Shown here piece after piece: positions 34,462 through 44,191 of a stretch of DNA of 64,000 nt. The translations under genes were made by a program, and so were the position numbers. The notes below the pieces were generated by a model. It searched no databases. It was not told the origin of the DNA and saw only the letters and a program-made list of their open reading frames with translations. The stretch lies in assembly GCF_023516215.1 (NCBI RefSeq), contig NZ_CP097349.1, positions 930,001 through 994,000 of the forward strand, in the 5' to 3' direction. Source of the stretch: Cytobacillus pseudoceanisediminis (lineage in GTDB: Bacteria > Bacillota > Bacilli > Bacillales > Cytobacillaceae). Every line of letters starts with the position of its first letter. Position 1 is the first letter of the stretch.

Positions 34462-36107
34462 ATGCAGGCTGCCAAACAGCGATCCTGGAATACACGTCTT
34501 GAAGCCAAGCAAAAACGATTAGAGAGAATGAAAGGCATCACCAGCAATCGAATTATTCCAACCAGCCAAATTGTCGAGGCTCTCGAAACACTGATTATGC
34601 CGGGCGATCGGGTGGTGCTTGAAGGGAACAATCAAAAGCAGGCATCCTTCCTTTCAGCTGCTCTTGCTCAGGCTGATCCGAAAAAATTATTCGATTTGCA
34701 CATGATCATGTCCAGCATTTCCCGACCTGAACATCTCGATATATTTGAGTATGGCATTGCCAGCAAAGTGGACTTCTCATATGCCGGCCCGCAAAGTCTC
34801 AGGATGGCGCAAATGCTTGAAGATGGGAAGCTGACAATGGGAGAGATTCATACATATGTAGAGTTATATGGAAGGCTCTTCATTGATTTGATTCCTTCCG
34901 TGGCTTTAGTGGCCGCGGATAAAGCTGATTCAGAAGGCAACTTATATACTGGCCCCAATACGGAGGAAACACCGACACTTGTTGAAGCGGCAGGCTTCAG
35001 CAGCGGAATTGTCATTGCACAGGTGAATGAACTGGCTGATGAATTGCCTCGCGTAGACATTCCAGGCTCCTGGATTGATTTTGTCGTTGTTGCTGACAAG
35101 CCTTATCAGCTTGAGCCGCTATTTACACGTGACCCACGCCATATTACAGATATTCAGATTCTGCAGGCTATGATGGTCATTAGGGGAATCTATGAAAAGC
35201 ACGGAGTGAAATCTCTAAATCACGGGATAGGCTATAATACTGCCGCGATTGAACTGCTTCTTCCTACCTACGGTGAATCCTTAGGCTTGAAGGGGAAAAT
35301 TTGCAGGCATTGGGCTTTGAATCCTCATCCTACACTCATTCCGGCCATTGAAAGCGGATGGGTAGAGAGTGTCCATTGTTTTGGCGGTGAAGTAGGTATG
35401 GAAAAATACGTCGCTGCCCGGCGTGATGTGTTTTTTACCGGTCATGATGGAAGCTTGCGCTCAAACCGGACACTTTGCCAGCTTGCAGGACAATATGCTG
35501 TTGATCTATTTGTAGGCTCGAGCCTGCAGATTGACGAGGCTGGAAATTCTTCAACTGTAACGAGAGGACGGCTTGCCGGCTTTGGGGAGCGCCGAACATG
35601 GGACATGATCCGGGAGGAAGGCGCCATTCCTCTCAAGCGTGGCTTGACATGATGACGGACACTGACCCGCTTGCACGCGGAAGAAAATTGGTTGTTCAGG
35701 TAGTTGAAACCTTCCAAAACGGAAATAAACCTGTATTTGTTGAATCGCTGGATGCTGTAGGAGCTAAAGCAGATATAGGACTTGAAACAGCGCCTGTCAT
35801 GATTTATGGGCATGATGTGACACATATAGTCACCGAGGAGGGCATTGCCTATCTATATAAAACGGATAGCATGGAGGAGCGGAGGCAGGCCATCGCAGCC
35901 ATTGCCGGTGTGACCCCACTTGGCCTGAAGCATGATGTAAAGGCGACGGAAAAATTAAGAAGAGAAGGATTAATCGCTCTTCCGGAGGATCTCGGAATTA
36001 GAAGGACCGATGCAAAACGATCCCTGCTGGCTGCCAAAAATGTTGAGGAGCTTGTGGAATGGTCAGAAGGGTTATATGAACCGCCTGCCAAATTTAGAAG
36101 CTGGTAA
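34462..36107 (+). CDS. mdcA: Malonate decarboxylase alpha subunit, one-base frameshift
   Basis: About 549 residues when repaired; MdcA is usually close to 550. ATG 34462 follows GAGAGGGGA. The start MQAAKQRSWNTRLEAKQKRLERMKG and LMPGDRVVLEGNNQKQASFL are typical. The first frame ends at 35652. In the G4 run at 35584-35587 one base is missing, and repair gives AGFGGAPNMGHDPGGRRHSSQAWLDM to 36107. MdcA swaps acetyl-ACP for malonyl-ACP (acetyl-S-ACP:malonate ACP transferase), the first step of the cycle. Nothing else is damaged. Confidence 0.92.
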
Positions 36108-36116
36108 AGGGGCTGA

Positions 36117-36995
36117 TTGGAAACAATGAAAGACTTAGAATCTTACAGCCTATATCTTGGAAAGCTGGCCGTACAATCACTCATTGAAGAGGCTGAGCTG
36201 ACGCCAAAACCAGGACTGGTCGATAAGAAAAGCTCCGGCTCGCATAGAGATATGTCATTAAACACAATGATTCGGTCAGCTATTGCACTTGAGGATACAT
36301 TCAGGGTAATCGCTGAAACAAGCTTTAACCGGACCCCTTCTCAGGAGCTGCGCGAAGAGATCGCCATGATTGGCAGGCGGGGTGAACAGGAGATGTTCCT
36401 GGCTACGGGTGGAGTAAATACCCATAAAGGAGCGATATGGGCATTAGGGCTGCTCGTTTCAAGTGCTGCAATGGACCTGGGGAAAAGCCCTGGCAAAGAG
36501 GTAGCCGTTCAGGCAGGAAGGCTAGCTCTATATAAAGATCGAAACCTGCCTGCCGGTAATACAAATGGCAGCCGGGTTAAAGCAAGGTTTGGAGTGGACG
36601 GAGCAAGGGGAGAGGCCGAGCAAGGTTTTCCCCATATCAGACAGATAGCGTTGCCAGTTCTTGAAGAATCAAGAGAAAGAGGTCTGAAGGAGAATTTTTG
36701 CAGGCTAAACGTACTTATCGCACTGATGGCAGAGCTAAATGACACATGTATTATGCATAGGGGAGGTGCAGAAGCCCTCGAAATCACAAAGTCTCTTGCA
36801 AAGGAAATAGTCATAGCAGGAGGGGTTTCTGCCGACAAAGGATGGCAGCTGTTAGAACAATTGGATCAATTGTTATGCAGCATGAATGTATCACCGGGCG
36901 GAAGCGCTGATTTGCTTGCCGCTGCCATTTTCCTGGATTATCTGGATCAGAATGCGAAAAGCGAGTTTAAGAGAATAGAAGCCTTACAAATTTAA
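36117..36995 (+). CDS. mdcB: Triphosphoribosyl-dephospho-CoA synthase
   Basis: CitG/MdcB family, ~290 residues. Visible blocks are ELTPKPGLVDKKSSGSHRDM, GGVNTHKGAIWALGLL and MSVSPGGSADLLAAAIFL-like residues at the C-terminus. It makes the prosthetic-group precursor 2'-(5''-triphosphoribosyl)-3'-dephospho-CoA from ATP and dephospho-CoA. The start is ambiguous: TTG 36117 lies four bases after AAAGGGG and ATG 36126 thirteen after, neither ideal. It sits nine bases after mdcA. The product is consumed by MdcG, encoded at the end of the operon. Confidence 0.92.
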   Translation: METMKDLESYSLYLGKLAVQSLIEEAELTPKPGLVDKKSSGSHRDMSLNTMIRSAIALEDTFRVIAETSFNRTPSQELREEIAMIGRRGEQEMFLATGGVNTHKGAIWALGLLVSSAAMDLGKSPGKEVAVQAGRLALYKDRNLPAGNTNGSRVKARFGVDGARGEAEQGFPHIRQIALPVLEESRERGLKENFCRLNVLIALMAELNDTCIMHRGGAEALEITKSLAKEIVIAGGVSADKGWQLLEQLDQLLCSMNVSPGGSADLLAAAIFLDYLDQNAKSEFKRIEALQI

Positions 36996-37013
36996 CAGAA
37001 GGAGAGCTGCCGA

Positions 37014-37325
37014 ATGGAGAAATTGAACTTTCGCTTTCCTGCAACTCAAATGCTTGAATCAAATGCCCATGTGGGAGTTGTAGGATCAGGCGACCTGGAG
37101 ATTTTAATGGAGCCATCCGACCAGGGATATGCAGATGTAACAGTCCGTACTGGTACAACAGGCTTCAATCAAATATGGGAAAAGGTATTAGAACGGTTTT
37201 TCAGCCATCATGCTATTTCAGCAAACATTAAGATCAATGATTTTGGGGCAACTCCGGGCGTTGTATCATTAAGGCTCTCACAAGCATTGGAGGTGGGCAG
37301 AAATGCTGGATACATTAAAAAATAG
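37014..37325 (+). CDS. mdcC: Malonate decarboxylase acyl carrier protein (delta subunit)
   Basis: 103 residues, the normal length. VVGSGDLEILMEP contains Ser25, the expected attachment site for the phosphoribosyl-dephospho-CoA group. AAGGAGAG precedes the ATG. Its 3' end overlaps the following fused mdcDE gene by 23 bp. The carrier shuttles acetyl and malonyl groups between MdcA and the decarboxylating subunits. The frame is intact. Confidence 0.93.
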   Translation: MEKLNFRFPATQMLESNAHVGVVGSGDLEILMEPSDQGYADVTVRTGTTGFNQIWEKVLERFFSHHAISANIKINDFGATPGVVSLRLSQALEVGRNAGYIKK

Positions 37326-38994
37326 CTTTGTAGAGTGCGGAGGCAGAGAGCGTGCAAGAGTGCTTATGGATGAAGGCACATTCAGGGAGCTTTTGGGACC
37401 ATTTGAAGGTCTTGAATCCCCACACCTGGAACCGCAGGGCATTGTTCCCCAAAGTGATGATGGGGTTGTGGTCGGCAAAGGAAAAATAGAGGGGAGGCCG
37501 GCAGTCGTCATCTCCATAGAAGGCAGCTTTCAGGGAGGCGGTATTGGAGAAGTTTCCGGTGCGAAGATAGCTGGTGCTTTAGAGATGGCACTTGTTGAAA
37601 ATAAGGCCGGCCATACTATCTATCCTATTTTTATCTTTGATACAGGGGGTGTCAGACTACAGGAAGCCAACTACGGACTCTTATCCATTGCGGAAATAGG
37701 CGCAGCAATCGTGGCATTAAGGGAATACGTGCCTGTTATAGGAGTCATTCCCGGGAAAATTGGCGCTTTTGGCGGGATGTCCATTAACGCAGGTTTATGC
37801 AGTACGTTAATCATTACCCGTGAAGGCCGGCTTGGATTAAATGGGCCAGAGGTAATCGAGCAGGAAGCGGGGGTACAGGAGTTTGATTCAACTGACCGCA
37901 AGCATATTTGGGGCACGATTGGTGGCAGACAAAGGGTGGCTTCCGGTTTTGCCGATATTGAGGCTGAGGATGACATCGCCGCTTTCAGAAAAGCCATATT
38001 GTCTGCCATCCTGAAGGGACCTGTGGAAAAGCCTAGAAGCTCACAGGTTGAAAGATATCTTGCTTTTCTTCGCTCTATAAATACTTCTGCCGTGCTCACT
38101 CCTCAGAAAGTTCAAGATTTGTGGGCAGAAACTGACTATTATCATTCTGAAGAGGATGATAGTGATAGTAAGAATCATGTTGTGAAAATCAAAAGCAGGG
38201 GGCATAAATGGTTTAACCTTTTGTCTGCCGGCAGCAAAGACATCAGTGCAGTTCCTTCGGTTTTATGTTCCGATTCAAAAATCGGCGATGTATCAGTTCG
38301 CTTCCTGGCAGTTGTGCCGGATGAATCAAGCCGGTTCCCTCGAGCGCGTTCTGGTGAATTTGGCCTGGAGCAGGGATGGATGATCGCCAAGCATGTCCGT
38401 GATGCAATCGAAGAAGATAAATATAAGGAAGAAAAACGCGCAATTGTAGCGGTTGTTGATGTTCCAAGCCAGGCTTACGGGTACCGTGAAGAGCTTTTGG
38501 GAATCCATCAGGCATGTGCTGCAGCTGCAGATGCCTATGCAACAGCAAGATTGTCCGGCCATCCGGTCATTGCTTTTATTCCGGGAAAGGCTATTTCAGG
38601 TGCATTTTTATCACATGGATTGCAGGCGAACCGATTAATTGCCTTGGATGATGAAGGGGTCAATGTCCATGTGATGTCCAAAAAATCTGCTGCAAGAATC
38701 ACGCAGAGAACCATTGAAGAACTTGAAGAAGCAACCAAAAAAGTGCCGTCAATGGCTTATGATATCCGGTCATTTGAAAAATTGGGGGCGCTCCATGAAT
38801 TGATTTCCGATCTAAATGCTGATGCACCAGGGGAAGCTGACCGTGATGTAATCTTTAACAGAATACAGGCAGCAATCAAGGACATCCAAAATTGTCCGCG
38901 TGATTTAAGCAGCAGGCTTTCCTCCGATTTTGCCAAAGAAGGAGGAAGATCCGCTTCCATTTTGGTCAGAAAGATGCTGGCGGACCAATGGTAA
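37303..38994 (+). CDS. mdcDE: Fused malonate decarboxylase beta-gamma subunits (MdcD-MdcE)
   Basis: 563 residues in one uninterrupted frame. Residues 1 to about 265 are MdcD-like: GGGIGEVSGAKIAGALEMAL, IFDTGGVRLQEANYGLLSIAEI, GKIGAFGGMSINAGL. A ~45-residue acidic linker (TDYYHSEEDDSDS) follows. Residues from about 305 are MdcE-like: SRFPRARSGEFGLEQGW, VVDVPSQAYGYREELLG, FIPGKAISGAFLSHGLQANR. Both halves are crotonase-fold and decarboxylate malonyl-ACP to acetyl-ACP. In the well-studied Klebsiella and Acinetobacter systems the two are separate genes. There is no sign that the fusion is an artefact, since the linker is coding-like. It overlaps mdcC and mdcG. Confidence 0.92.
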   Translation: MLDTLKNSFVECGGRERARVLMDEGTFRELLGPFEGLESPHLEPQGIVPQSDDGVVVGKGKIEGRPAVVISIEGSFQGGGIGEVSGAKIAGALEMALVENKAGHTIYPIFIFDTGGVRLQEANYGLLSIAEIGAAIVALREYVPVIGVIPGKIGAFGGMSINAGLCSTLIITREGRLGLNGPEVIEQEAGVQEFDSTDRKHIWGTIGGRQRVASGFADIEAEDDIAAFRKAILSAILKGPVEKPRSSQVERYLAFLRSINTSAVLTPQKVQDLWAETDYYHSEEDDSDSKNHVVKIKSRGHKWFNLLSAGSKDISAVPSVLCSDSKIGDVSVRFLAVVPDESSRFPRARSGEFGLEQGWMIAKHVRDAIEEDKYKEEKRAIVAVVDVPSQAYGYREELLGIHQACAAAADAYATARLSGHPVIAFIPGKAISGAFLSHGLQANRLIALDDEGVNVHVMSKKSAARITQRTIEELEEATKKVPSMAYDIRSFEKLGALHELISDLNADAPGEADRDVIFNRIQAAIKDIQNCPRDLSSRLSSDFAKEGGRSASILVRKMLADQW

Positions 38995-39605
38995 TCGAGC
39001 CGCACGACTTATTGAAGATTGACGCAAAACATCTCATAAGCCATACACCAATTCCGGACTGGGCGATTCAAGCACTGAACATGGCACCCTATGTGGTTGT
39101 CCGGAGGGCACATGCTCCGAAAGGGCAGATTGCTGTAGGGATTAGGGGGAAGGCAAGGAATGAAAGATTCGGTGCCTTTCTGCCAGCAGATGCGATCATT
39201 TCCCATATCAGGCCTGAAGATTTAACAGCAAGCACTCTTTGGGAAAATAAGCCATCACCTGTATTCTTATCTCTTACCATAGCAAGTGAGATATTGGCAA
39301 AACATAAACTGGTATGGGGGCCAGGGGGAAGTGCCGGGTTTGAACTGGCCACCGGGAACGTGACTGTAACAGCGGAGAGCGATCTTGATCTTATACTGCG
39401 TGCTCCAGAGCCGATCCCAATTCATACAGCAGCAGAGATAATGAATGTAATGAAGAGCTGCCCTGCAAGAGTCGATATACAGGCTGAAACGCCAGCGGGT
39501 TCGTTTTCTTTAGCGGAGTATGCAAGTGGTTCAGACACAATGATGGTGAAAACGAAATTTGGACCATTACTCTGTGAAAACCCTTGGAAAAGTAAATTGA
39601 ATTAA
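38988..39605 (+). CDS. mdcG: Phosphoribosyl-dephospho-CoA transferase
   Basis: 205 residues, overlapping the end of mdcDE by seven bases. MdcG-type features are PYVVVRRAHAPKGQIAVGIRGKARNERFGAF, VWGPGGSAGFELATG and AESDLDLILRAPEP with the DLDLI acid pair typical of nucleotidyltransferases. It transfers the group made by MdcB onto Ser25 of MdcC. It is the last gene of the operon, followed by a terminator. The set MdcH-A-B-C-DE-G is complete for malonate decarboxylase. The frame is intact. Confidence 0.92.
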   Translation: MVIEPHDLLKIDAKHLISHTPIPDWAIQALNMAPYVVVRRAHAPKGQIAVGIRGKARNERFGAFLPADAIISHIRPEDLTASTLWENKPSPVFLSLTIASEILAKHKLVWGPGGSAGFELATGNVTVTAESDLDLILRAPEPIPIHTAAEIMNVMKSCPARVDIQAETPAGSFSLAEYASGSDTMMVKTKFGPLLCENPWKSKLN

Positions 39606-39621
39606 TCAATGGAACTGCTGG

Positions 39622-39654
39622 AAAACCCTTCTTAGTAAATTAAGAGGGGTTTTT
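39622..39654 (+). terminator. Terminator of the mdc operon
   Basis: AAAACCC..CTTA-GTAAAT-TAAG..GGGTTTTT, 17 bp after mdcG, with T-tail. Confidence 0.8.
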
Positions 39655-39775
39655 GAGCTTTGGCAATCTTTTTGCCGGATGGAAGTCTCAATTTTACTGT
39701 TTTAAAGGGAAGTGAGAAAAAGTGTCGAATTAATGAAAAGTAAAAATTTAACATTGTTAGGGGTCTAAACAGATT

Positions 39776-40426
39776 ATGAAAAGAAATTTGCTGATTATTT
39801 TCGCCATTCTCATCACTCTTTTTATTGCAGACAGATTTATAAGGCCAGGAATGGAATCCGCTGGAGTGGGAAAGGTGAAGGAAGAAACCAAGATGAACGG
39901 GGAAGAGTTTAAGGTTGAAGATTACGAGAAGATTTATGTAAAGGCAATCAAGAAAGCGGAGAGTTATGAAATAAAGGACAAGGAACTTCTAAGATGGGTG
40001 GTAAAAGGAATAGCAAGCAGGGAAATGGATCATAAGCCGGAATTAACGAAAAAGGCACTGATAAAGAATGCCAGGGAAAAGATTCAATTGGAAAATGCCA
40101 GTATCGAATATGCCGAAGTAAAATATGACATAAAAGCTGCTGAACAAGAGGTGGAAGCATTGGCACTTGAACAATTAAAAGACCTTTCTTCAGACATTCC
40201 ATTAGAAGGTTACCTCAAAGCTTTTGCAAAGACTTATAATTTAAGTCCAAAGGAAGTACTGCTGGAGATCGAAAAAAGTTCCCTTATGCTGATGGTTACG
40301 AACGAAAAGCTATACCCAAAATTAGTGGAAGCATATAATTCGGAGGACCGTGCTGAAGTAAGCAGGAAATATGGAAGTGAGGTAAAAAGCTTTATGGCGG
40401 GTATAGAGCCGGAGATTGATGCATAG
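39776..40426 (+). CDS. Membrane-anchored hypothetical protein
   Basis: 216 residues. One N-terminal TM helix (LLIIFAILITLFIADRFI) is followed by a highly charged, mostly helical extracytoplasmic domain (many Lys and Glu; EEFKVEDYEKIYVKAIKKAE). A C-terminal part has LEGYLKAFAKTYNLSPKEVLLEIE, which looks like a helical foldase-type segment, but no parvulin motif is present. The ribosome binding site is weak (AGGGG, 12 bases from the ATG). I do not recognise the family. It stands alone between the mdc operon and another hypothetical gene. The 240 bp after it show no supported gene. Confidence 0.65.
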   Translation: MKRNLLIIFAILITLFIADRFIRPGMESAGVGKVKEETKMNGEEFKVEDYEKIYVKAIKKAESYEIKDKELLRWVVKGIASREMDHKPELTKKALIKNAREKIQLENASIEYAEVKYDIKAAEQEVEALALEQLKDLSSDIPLEGYLKAFAKTYNLSPKEVLLEIEKSSLMLMVTNEKLYPKLVEAYNSEDRAEVSRKYGSEVKSFMAGIEPEIDA

Positions 40427-40665
40427 TTTTGGATCATTGTGTCCTTAGGATTCCTCACAATTCAATTAAATTTATGAATACTATTCTTCACTGCTTCATC
40501 TAAATAATATTTTCCAAAATCAGCACCTGACCTTCTTGTACCGTACAGGACAAAAAGGGCAGGTGTTTTAGTTTTCCTGATCCACCCATTTGAAAATTTA
40601 ATAGGCCTGCATAATATAATTAAGAACAAAGAGGATAACATCAAATTAAAGGGAGATAATCAAAC

Positions 40666-41406
40666 ATGAAAAACCTGACCATTTTCACAGCCTCAGCGAC
40701 TAGACCTAATCTACTGGTGAATGCTGCAGATGACCGAATTGAACCGCCAGCCGGCTGGAGCATTTCGGCTGAAAATCCAGAAGACATTATTCATGGCTTC
40801 TCTCAATTAAAGATAAAGAAAGAATACAAGCTTAGAGGATATCAATATTTCAGCGGAGGAAACGGCAATGGAATTGTCTGGGCGATTCCAGCTTCAGAGG
40901 AACTTCCTCATCCTGATTTCTGTGACCGTTTGGATGAAATGTTTCTTGGTCCGCCAAAGCCTGAAATTGCCCTGGCTGATTTTATGGGGGCGATTGAGGG
41001 TGACAGATCTCCATTATCTTATCTGCAGGCAGCGATTGCATGGCATGAACTTCATGAATTTGGGGCTATGTGGCATGGCTGTTCCTGGGGACAGGATCGG
41101 CTATTGCCGTTTACGGATGATTACAAAGAAGAAATGCTTTCTGAAATAGACGATCCGGATGCAGATTCAAGCATAGAAGATTACTTGAATTTCATTCACC
41201 CATGGGATGAACTCAAAGAAATTCCCGCTATTCTGAATCCTCATTTCTTCTATCAAAAAGGAAAACCGACAGTCGTGTTCTATACGATCAACGATATTGG
41301 CTATTATAAATTAAGCAGGTATATCCATACCTTTGAAAAGGAGTCTTATATTCAAATGGTACAACGTCAAGAAATTGGAGCTGGAGACGGCGGAATTATT
41401 TTTTAG
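40666..41406 (+). CDS. Hypothetical soluble protein
   Basis: 246 residues; AAAGGGAG precedes the ATG. Soluble, acidic and rich in aromatics (WHELHEFGAMWHGCSWGQDRLL, FIHPWDELKEIPAILNPHFFYQ). No signal peptide, TM helix or known motif. The His-rich WHELHEF...WHGC stretch near residues 124-140 is notable, but no family signature can be assigned. It appears monocistronic: 240 bp of non-coding DNA lies upstream and 258 bp downstream before ctaB. The even length and absence of frame breaks support a real gene. Confidence 0.72.
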   Translation: MKNLTIFTASATRPNLLVNAADDRIEPPAGWSISAENPEDIIHGFSQLKIKKEYKLRGYQYFSGGNGNGIVWAIPASEELPHPDFCDRLDEMFLGPPKPEIALADFMGAIEGDRSPLSYLQAAIAWHELHEFGAMWHGCSWGQDRLLPFTDDYKEEMLSEIDDPDADSSIEDYLNFIHPWDELKEIPAILNPHFFYQKGKPTVVFYTINDIGYYKLSRYIHTFEKESYIQMVQRQEIGAGDGGIIF

Positions 41407-41664
41407 ACGGCTTATCCAGTAAAGTGATACAAAGCTGTCACGATTATAAGCCCCTTTACAATGTGAATAATGGTAGAATGGACAAAGAGAACTATGCACC
41501 TGAGCAAGGTTCTCTTTTCAATTTGTCATCAGCATTTCAGCACAGTGATTTTTCAGAAATCATTAAGTGGCAACTCCTGTTATAATAAGTGTATACTGTT
41601 TATCTAATTAGTATTTTTTTAGATAGAGAAGAGAGATAATCAATAAAAGGGGAATAGATCGATC

Positions 41665-42582
41665 ATGAAAGAGGAAGCAACCCTGAAAATGCAGGGACGG
41701 CCTTTATCAAAGATCCTCGCACTGACAGTCAAGACAGGGATTATAAAATCAAACCTGATCCCGATGTTTGCAGGATTAACATTGGCCTTATATACCTATG
41801 ACTTCGGCCTTTTGGAAAAGCTGCCTGAGATTTTACTTGCCTTTATTGGCTCAAGCCTGGTAATGGGGGCAGCCGGGGCTTTTAATAATTTATATGACCG
41901 TGACATCGACTCGATTATGAAGCGGACCCAAAGCAGACCAACTGTCACAGGGGAAATCAAGCCACAACAGGTTTTATGGCTTGGTGCCCTCATGTCTGTT
42001 TTTGGTATCCTCGCTCTTGCCTTCACGACTCCTTTGGCGGGCTTCCTTGGGTTTTTGGGGCTGTTTTTTTATGTGGTTCCTTATACGATGTGGAGCAAGA
42101 GAAGAACCATTTACAATACGGAAATCGGAAGCATTTCCGGTGCGATGCCTCCGCTCATTGGCTGGGCTGCCATCCATCCGGATATCACGCATCCTGCGAT
42201 CCTTGGTTTATTTATCATCACTGTCATTTGGCAAATGCCGCACTTCTATGCGATTGCCATTCGGAAGCATGATGAATATAAAGCAGCAAACGTTCCGATG
42301 CTGCCCGTTGTAAAAGGGGTCAGAAGAACGTATATCCAGACAAATATTTATTTGATCATTCTGATCGGGATCAGTTTTCTGTTAGGTTCCTTAAGCATTG
42401 GCCTTATGCTGGTTGCCCTGCTGCTGGGGATTATTTGGCTGGGCATAAGTGTTTATGGCTATAAGCGTATGGATCCGGAGAAGTGGGCGAAATCCCTGTT
42501 TATCTTTTCGCTAGTTCATATGACAGTCCTGTTTTCGACGGTTATTATTTACTCGATTATGGGGATTATTTTTGATTTGTAA
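41665..42582 (+). CDS. ctaB: Protoheme IX farnesyltransferase (heme O synthase)
   Basis: 305 residues, UbiA superfamily. The prenyl-diphosphate-binding motif NNLYDRDIDSIMKRTQSRP near residue 72-91 is diagnostic of CtaB/CyoE, the second conserved block is YTMWSKRRTIYNTEIGSISGAMPPLIGW, and about eight TM helices are present. It farnesylates heme B to heme O for terminal oxidases. AAAAGGGGA precedes the ATG. In bacilli ctaB usually sits in the ctaBCDEFG cluster. Here it stands alone, 1.1 kb from a DUF2243 and CtaG pair, so this may be a second copy serving an alternative oxidase. Confidence 0.93.
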   Translation: MKEEATLKMQGRPLSKILALTVKTGIIKSNLIPMFAGLTLALYTYDFGLLEKLPEILLAFIGSSLVMGAAGAFNNLYDRDIDSIMKRTQSRPTVTGEIKPQQVLWLGALMSVFGILALAFTTPLAGFLGFLGLFFYVVPYTMWSKRRTIYNTEIGSISGAMPPLIGWAAIHPDITHPAILGLFIITVIWQMPHFYAIAIRKHDEYKAANVPMLPVVKGVRRTYIQTNIYLIILIGISFLLGSLSIGLMLVALLLGIIWLGISVYGYKRMDPEKWAKSLFIFSLVHMTVLFSTVIIYSIMGIIFDL

Positions 42583-42591
42583 AATGGAAAC

Positions 42592-42633
42592 TAATAAGCC
42601 CTTCCTGAAAAATTCAGAGGGGCTTATTTTTTT
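42592..42633 (+). terminator. Terminator after ctaB
   Basis: AATAAGCCC..CCTGAA-AAA-TTCAG..GGGCTTATTTTTTT with a long T-tail. The open frame overlapping it (42572-42826) is not credible. Confidence 0.85.
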
Positions 42634-42897
42634 GCTTAAATCTGCTGCTAATAAGTATCTGTGCGCCAGAAACAATAGCGCTGTTGTCCTATCCCTAAGT
42701 TACACATATCCATGCTTAGCAGCACTTGCATGTTTAGAAATTCTAAGCTCCTTTTCTATGATTTTTGATCTGAAGGAAGTTCTTTTGGAAACGTCCACTT
42801 CAGAAAAAAATTCATTTATTTTTTAAAGGACTTTCTTGGTAATCACGTATATTATCTTTTTAAAAAAGAACCCTAATTAAAAAGAGAGGGTACTAAT

Positions 42898-43374
42898 ATG
42901 TCATTAAGAAAGCAATGGATACTTAATATTCTAATGGTGCTGCTATCATGGTTGTCATTACCGCTTCTAGGCAGCGGCAATATAAAAAGATTTTTTCCTT
43001 CAACACTCCTGATTGGTATTTTAGAGATCCTGCATGCACGAATCGGAAAGAAGAAAAAATACTGGGCTTTTTACAATAAGCCAAAATCTAATCTTTTTGG
43101 TGAAATGCCTTTTGATATTGGTCCTTTTATTTTTACCTCAATCTGGACACTAAAGTCAGCATACGGGAACTTTAGGAAATATCTCTTTATCAATGCCATA
43201 ATACATGCTATCTTTGCATATCCATTTACCTTTTTTGCAAAAAAAGTAAGATACTATACGCTAGTGCGTTTTAATAATTTTCAGTTTTTTCTTTATTTCT
43301 TTTTTAAAGCATTTTTATTATATTGGTTTCAATATCTATTTGAAGAAAAAATAATATTTAAGCAGAGGAAGTAA
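42898..43374 (+). CDS. Small integral membrane protein, unknown function
   Basis: 158 residues, very hydrophobic and aromatic, four predicted TM helices: WILNILMVLLSWLSLPLLG, FPSTLLIGILEILHA, YLFINAIIHAIFAYPFTFFA and FFLYFFFKAFLLYWFQYLF. A basic C-terminus (KKIIFKQRK-like) is consistent with cytoplasmic orientation. AAAAGAGAGGG precedes the ATG. A terminator follows. I do not recognise a named family, though similar short proteins are common hypotheticals in bacilli. Confidence 0.7.
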   Translation: MSLRKQWILNILMVLLSWLSLPLLGSGNIKRFFPSTLLIGILEILHARIGKKKKYWAFYNKPKSNLFGEMPFDIGPFIFTSIWTLKSAYGNFRKYLFINAIIHAIFAYPFTFFAKKVRYYTLVRFNNFQFFLYFFFKAFLLYWFQYLFEEKIIFKQRK

Positions 43375-43426
43375 AGAATAACAATTCGAGGATGAAAGAT
43401 GAAAGGGAGAAATCTTTTATCTGATT

Positions 43427-43458
43427 AAAAGACGCGTTTATCAAGACACGCGTCTTTT
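43427..43458 (+). terminator. Terminator
   Basis: AAAAGACGCGT-TTATCAAGAC-ACGCGTCTTTT: a perfect 11 bp stem ending in T's, about 50 bp after the preceding membrane-protein gene. Confidence 0.8.
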
Positions 43459-43687
43459 CGTTTGGCCTGATAAAGGAATTGGACTGGAACCGGATAAAGA
43501 TGATTCAATTAAAAAACGTAAATAAACATGACTGCCTGATAGTTCATCTTAAAATGAGGGTATATAAAACCATACAGATGGCTCATAAAAGGTGATGAGT
43601 TCGAGTAATGTATGATCATACTGGTTAGAATGATGGGTGAACAAGAGAAATAATGTATCGTCAGGATACGAATGGAGGAATAAGGTT

Positions 43688-44191
43688 ATGGCTGCTGAAC
43701 ATAATCGTACAGCTAAATCAAACCATCCTGCCAGCTCAGCCCGCAATCTGTGGTCTGGTGTGCTGTTTGGCATTGGGTTTGCTGCCTTTATAGATGAGAC
43801 AATTTTTCATCAGCTGCTGCGCTGGCATCATTTTTATGACAAATCCACTACGGATATTGGACTTATCTCCGACGGGCTTTTTCATGCTTTCAGCTGGTTT
43901 GCGACAATTGGAGGCTTGTTTATTTTTGCCGATCTTCGTCGGCGAAATGCATTGTGCTTCAAGCGGTGGTGGGGCGGGAAGCTGCTGGGTGCTGGCGGTT
44001 TCCAGTTATATGATGGTACGATCCAGCACAAATTAATGTTGATACATCAGATTCGCTATGTAGAGAATGTATTTATTTACGATCTTATATGGAATGCAAT
44101 AGCTGCAGTCATGATCATCATCGGTCTCAGCCTTGTTATTCGTACAAACAGGAAACAGCAACCTGAAAAGGCTGTCCCCCATGAACAATAA
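43688..44191 (+). CDS. DUF2243 membrane protein
   Basis: 167 residues from ATG 43688, nine bases after GGAGG; the longer frame from 43637 lacks a ribosome binding site. Four TM helices and the signature GFAAFIDETIFHQLLRWHHFYD, QLYDGTIQHKLMLIHQIRY match DUF2243. This family typically sits beside caa3-type CtaG, as here: the next gene overlaps by 11 bp. The conserved His residues suggest heme or copper handling for an oxidase, but that is inference. Confidence 0.85.
   Translation: MAAEHNRTAKSNHPASSARNLWSGVLFGIGFAAFIDETIFHQLLRWHHFYDKSTTDIGLISDGLFHAFSWFATIGGLFIFADLRRRNALCFKRWWGGKLLGAGGFQLYDGTIQHKLMLIHQIRYVENVFIYDLIWNAIAAVMIIIGLSLVIRTNRKQQPEKAVPHEQ

Noticed and set aside
40462..40644. Minus-strand 60-residue open frame between two hypothetical genes
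   Set aside because: No ribosome binding site and no recognisable motif; the region probably holds the promoter of the gene at 40666.
42572..42826. 84-residue open frame after ctaB
   Set aside because: It overlaps the ctaB terminator hairpin and has no ribosome binding site.
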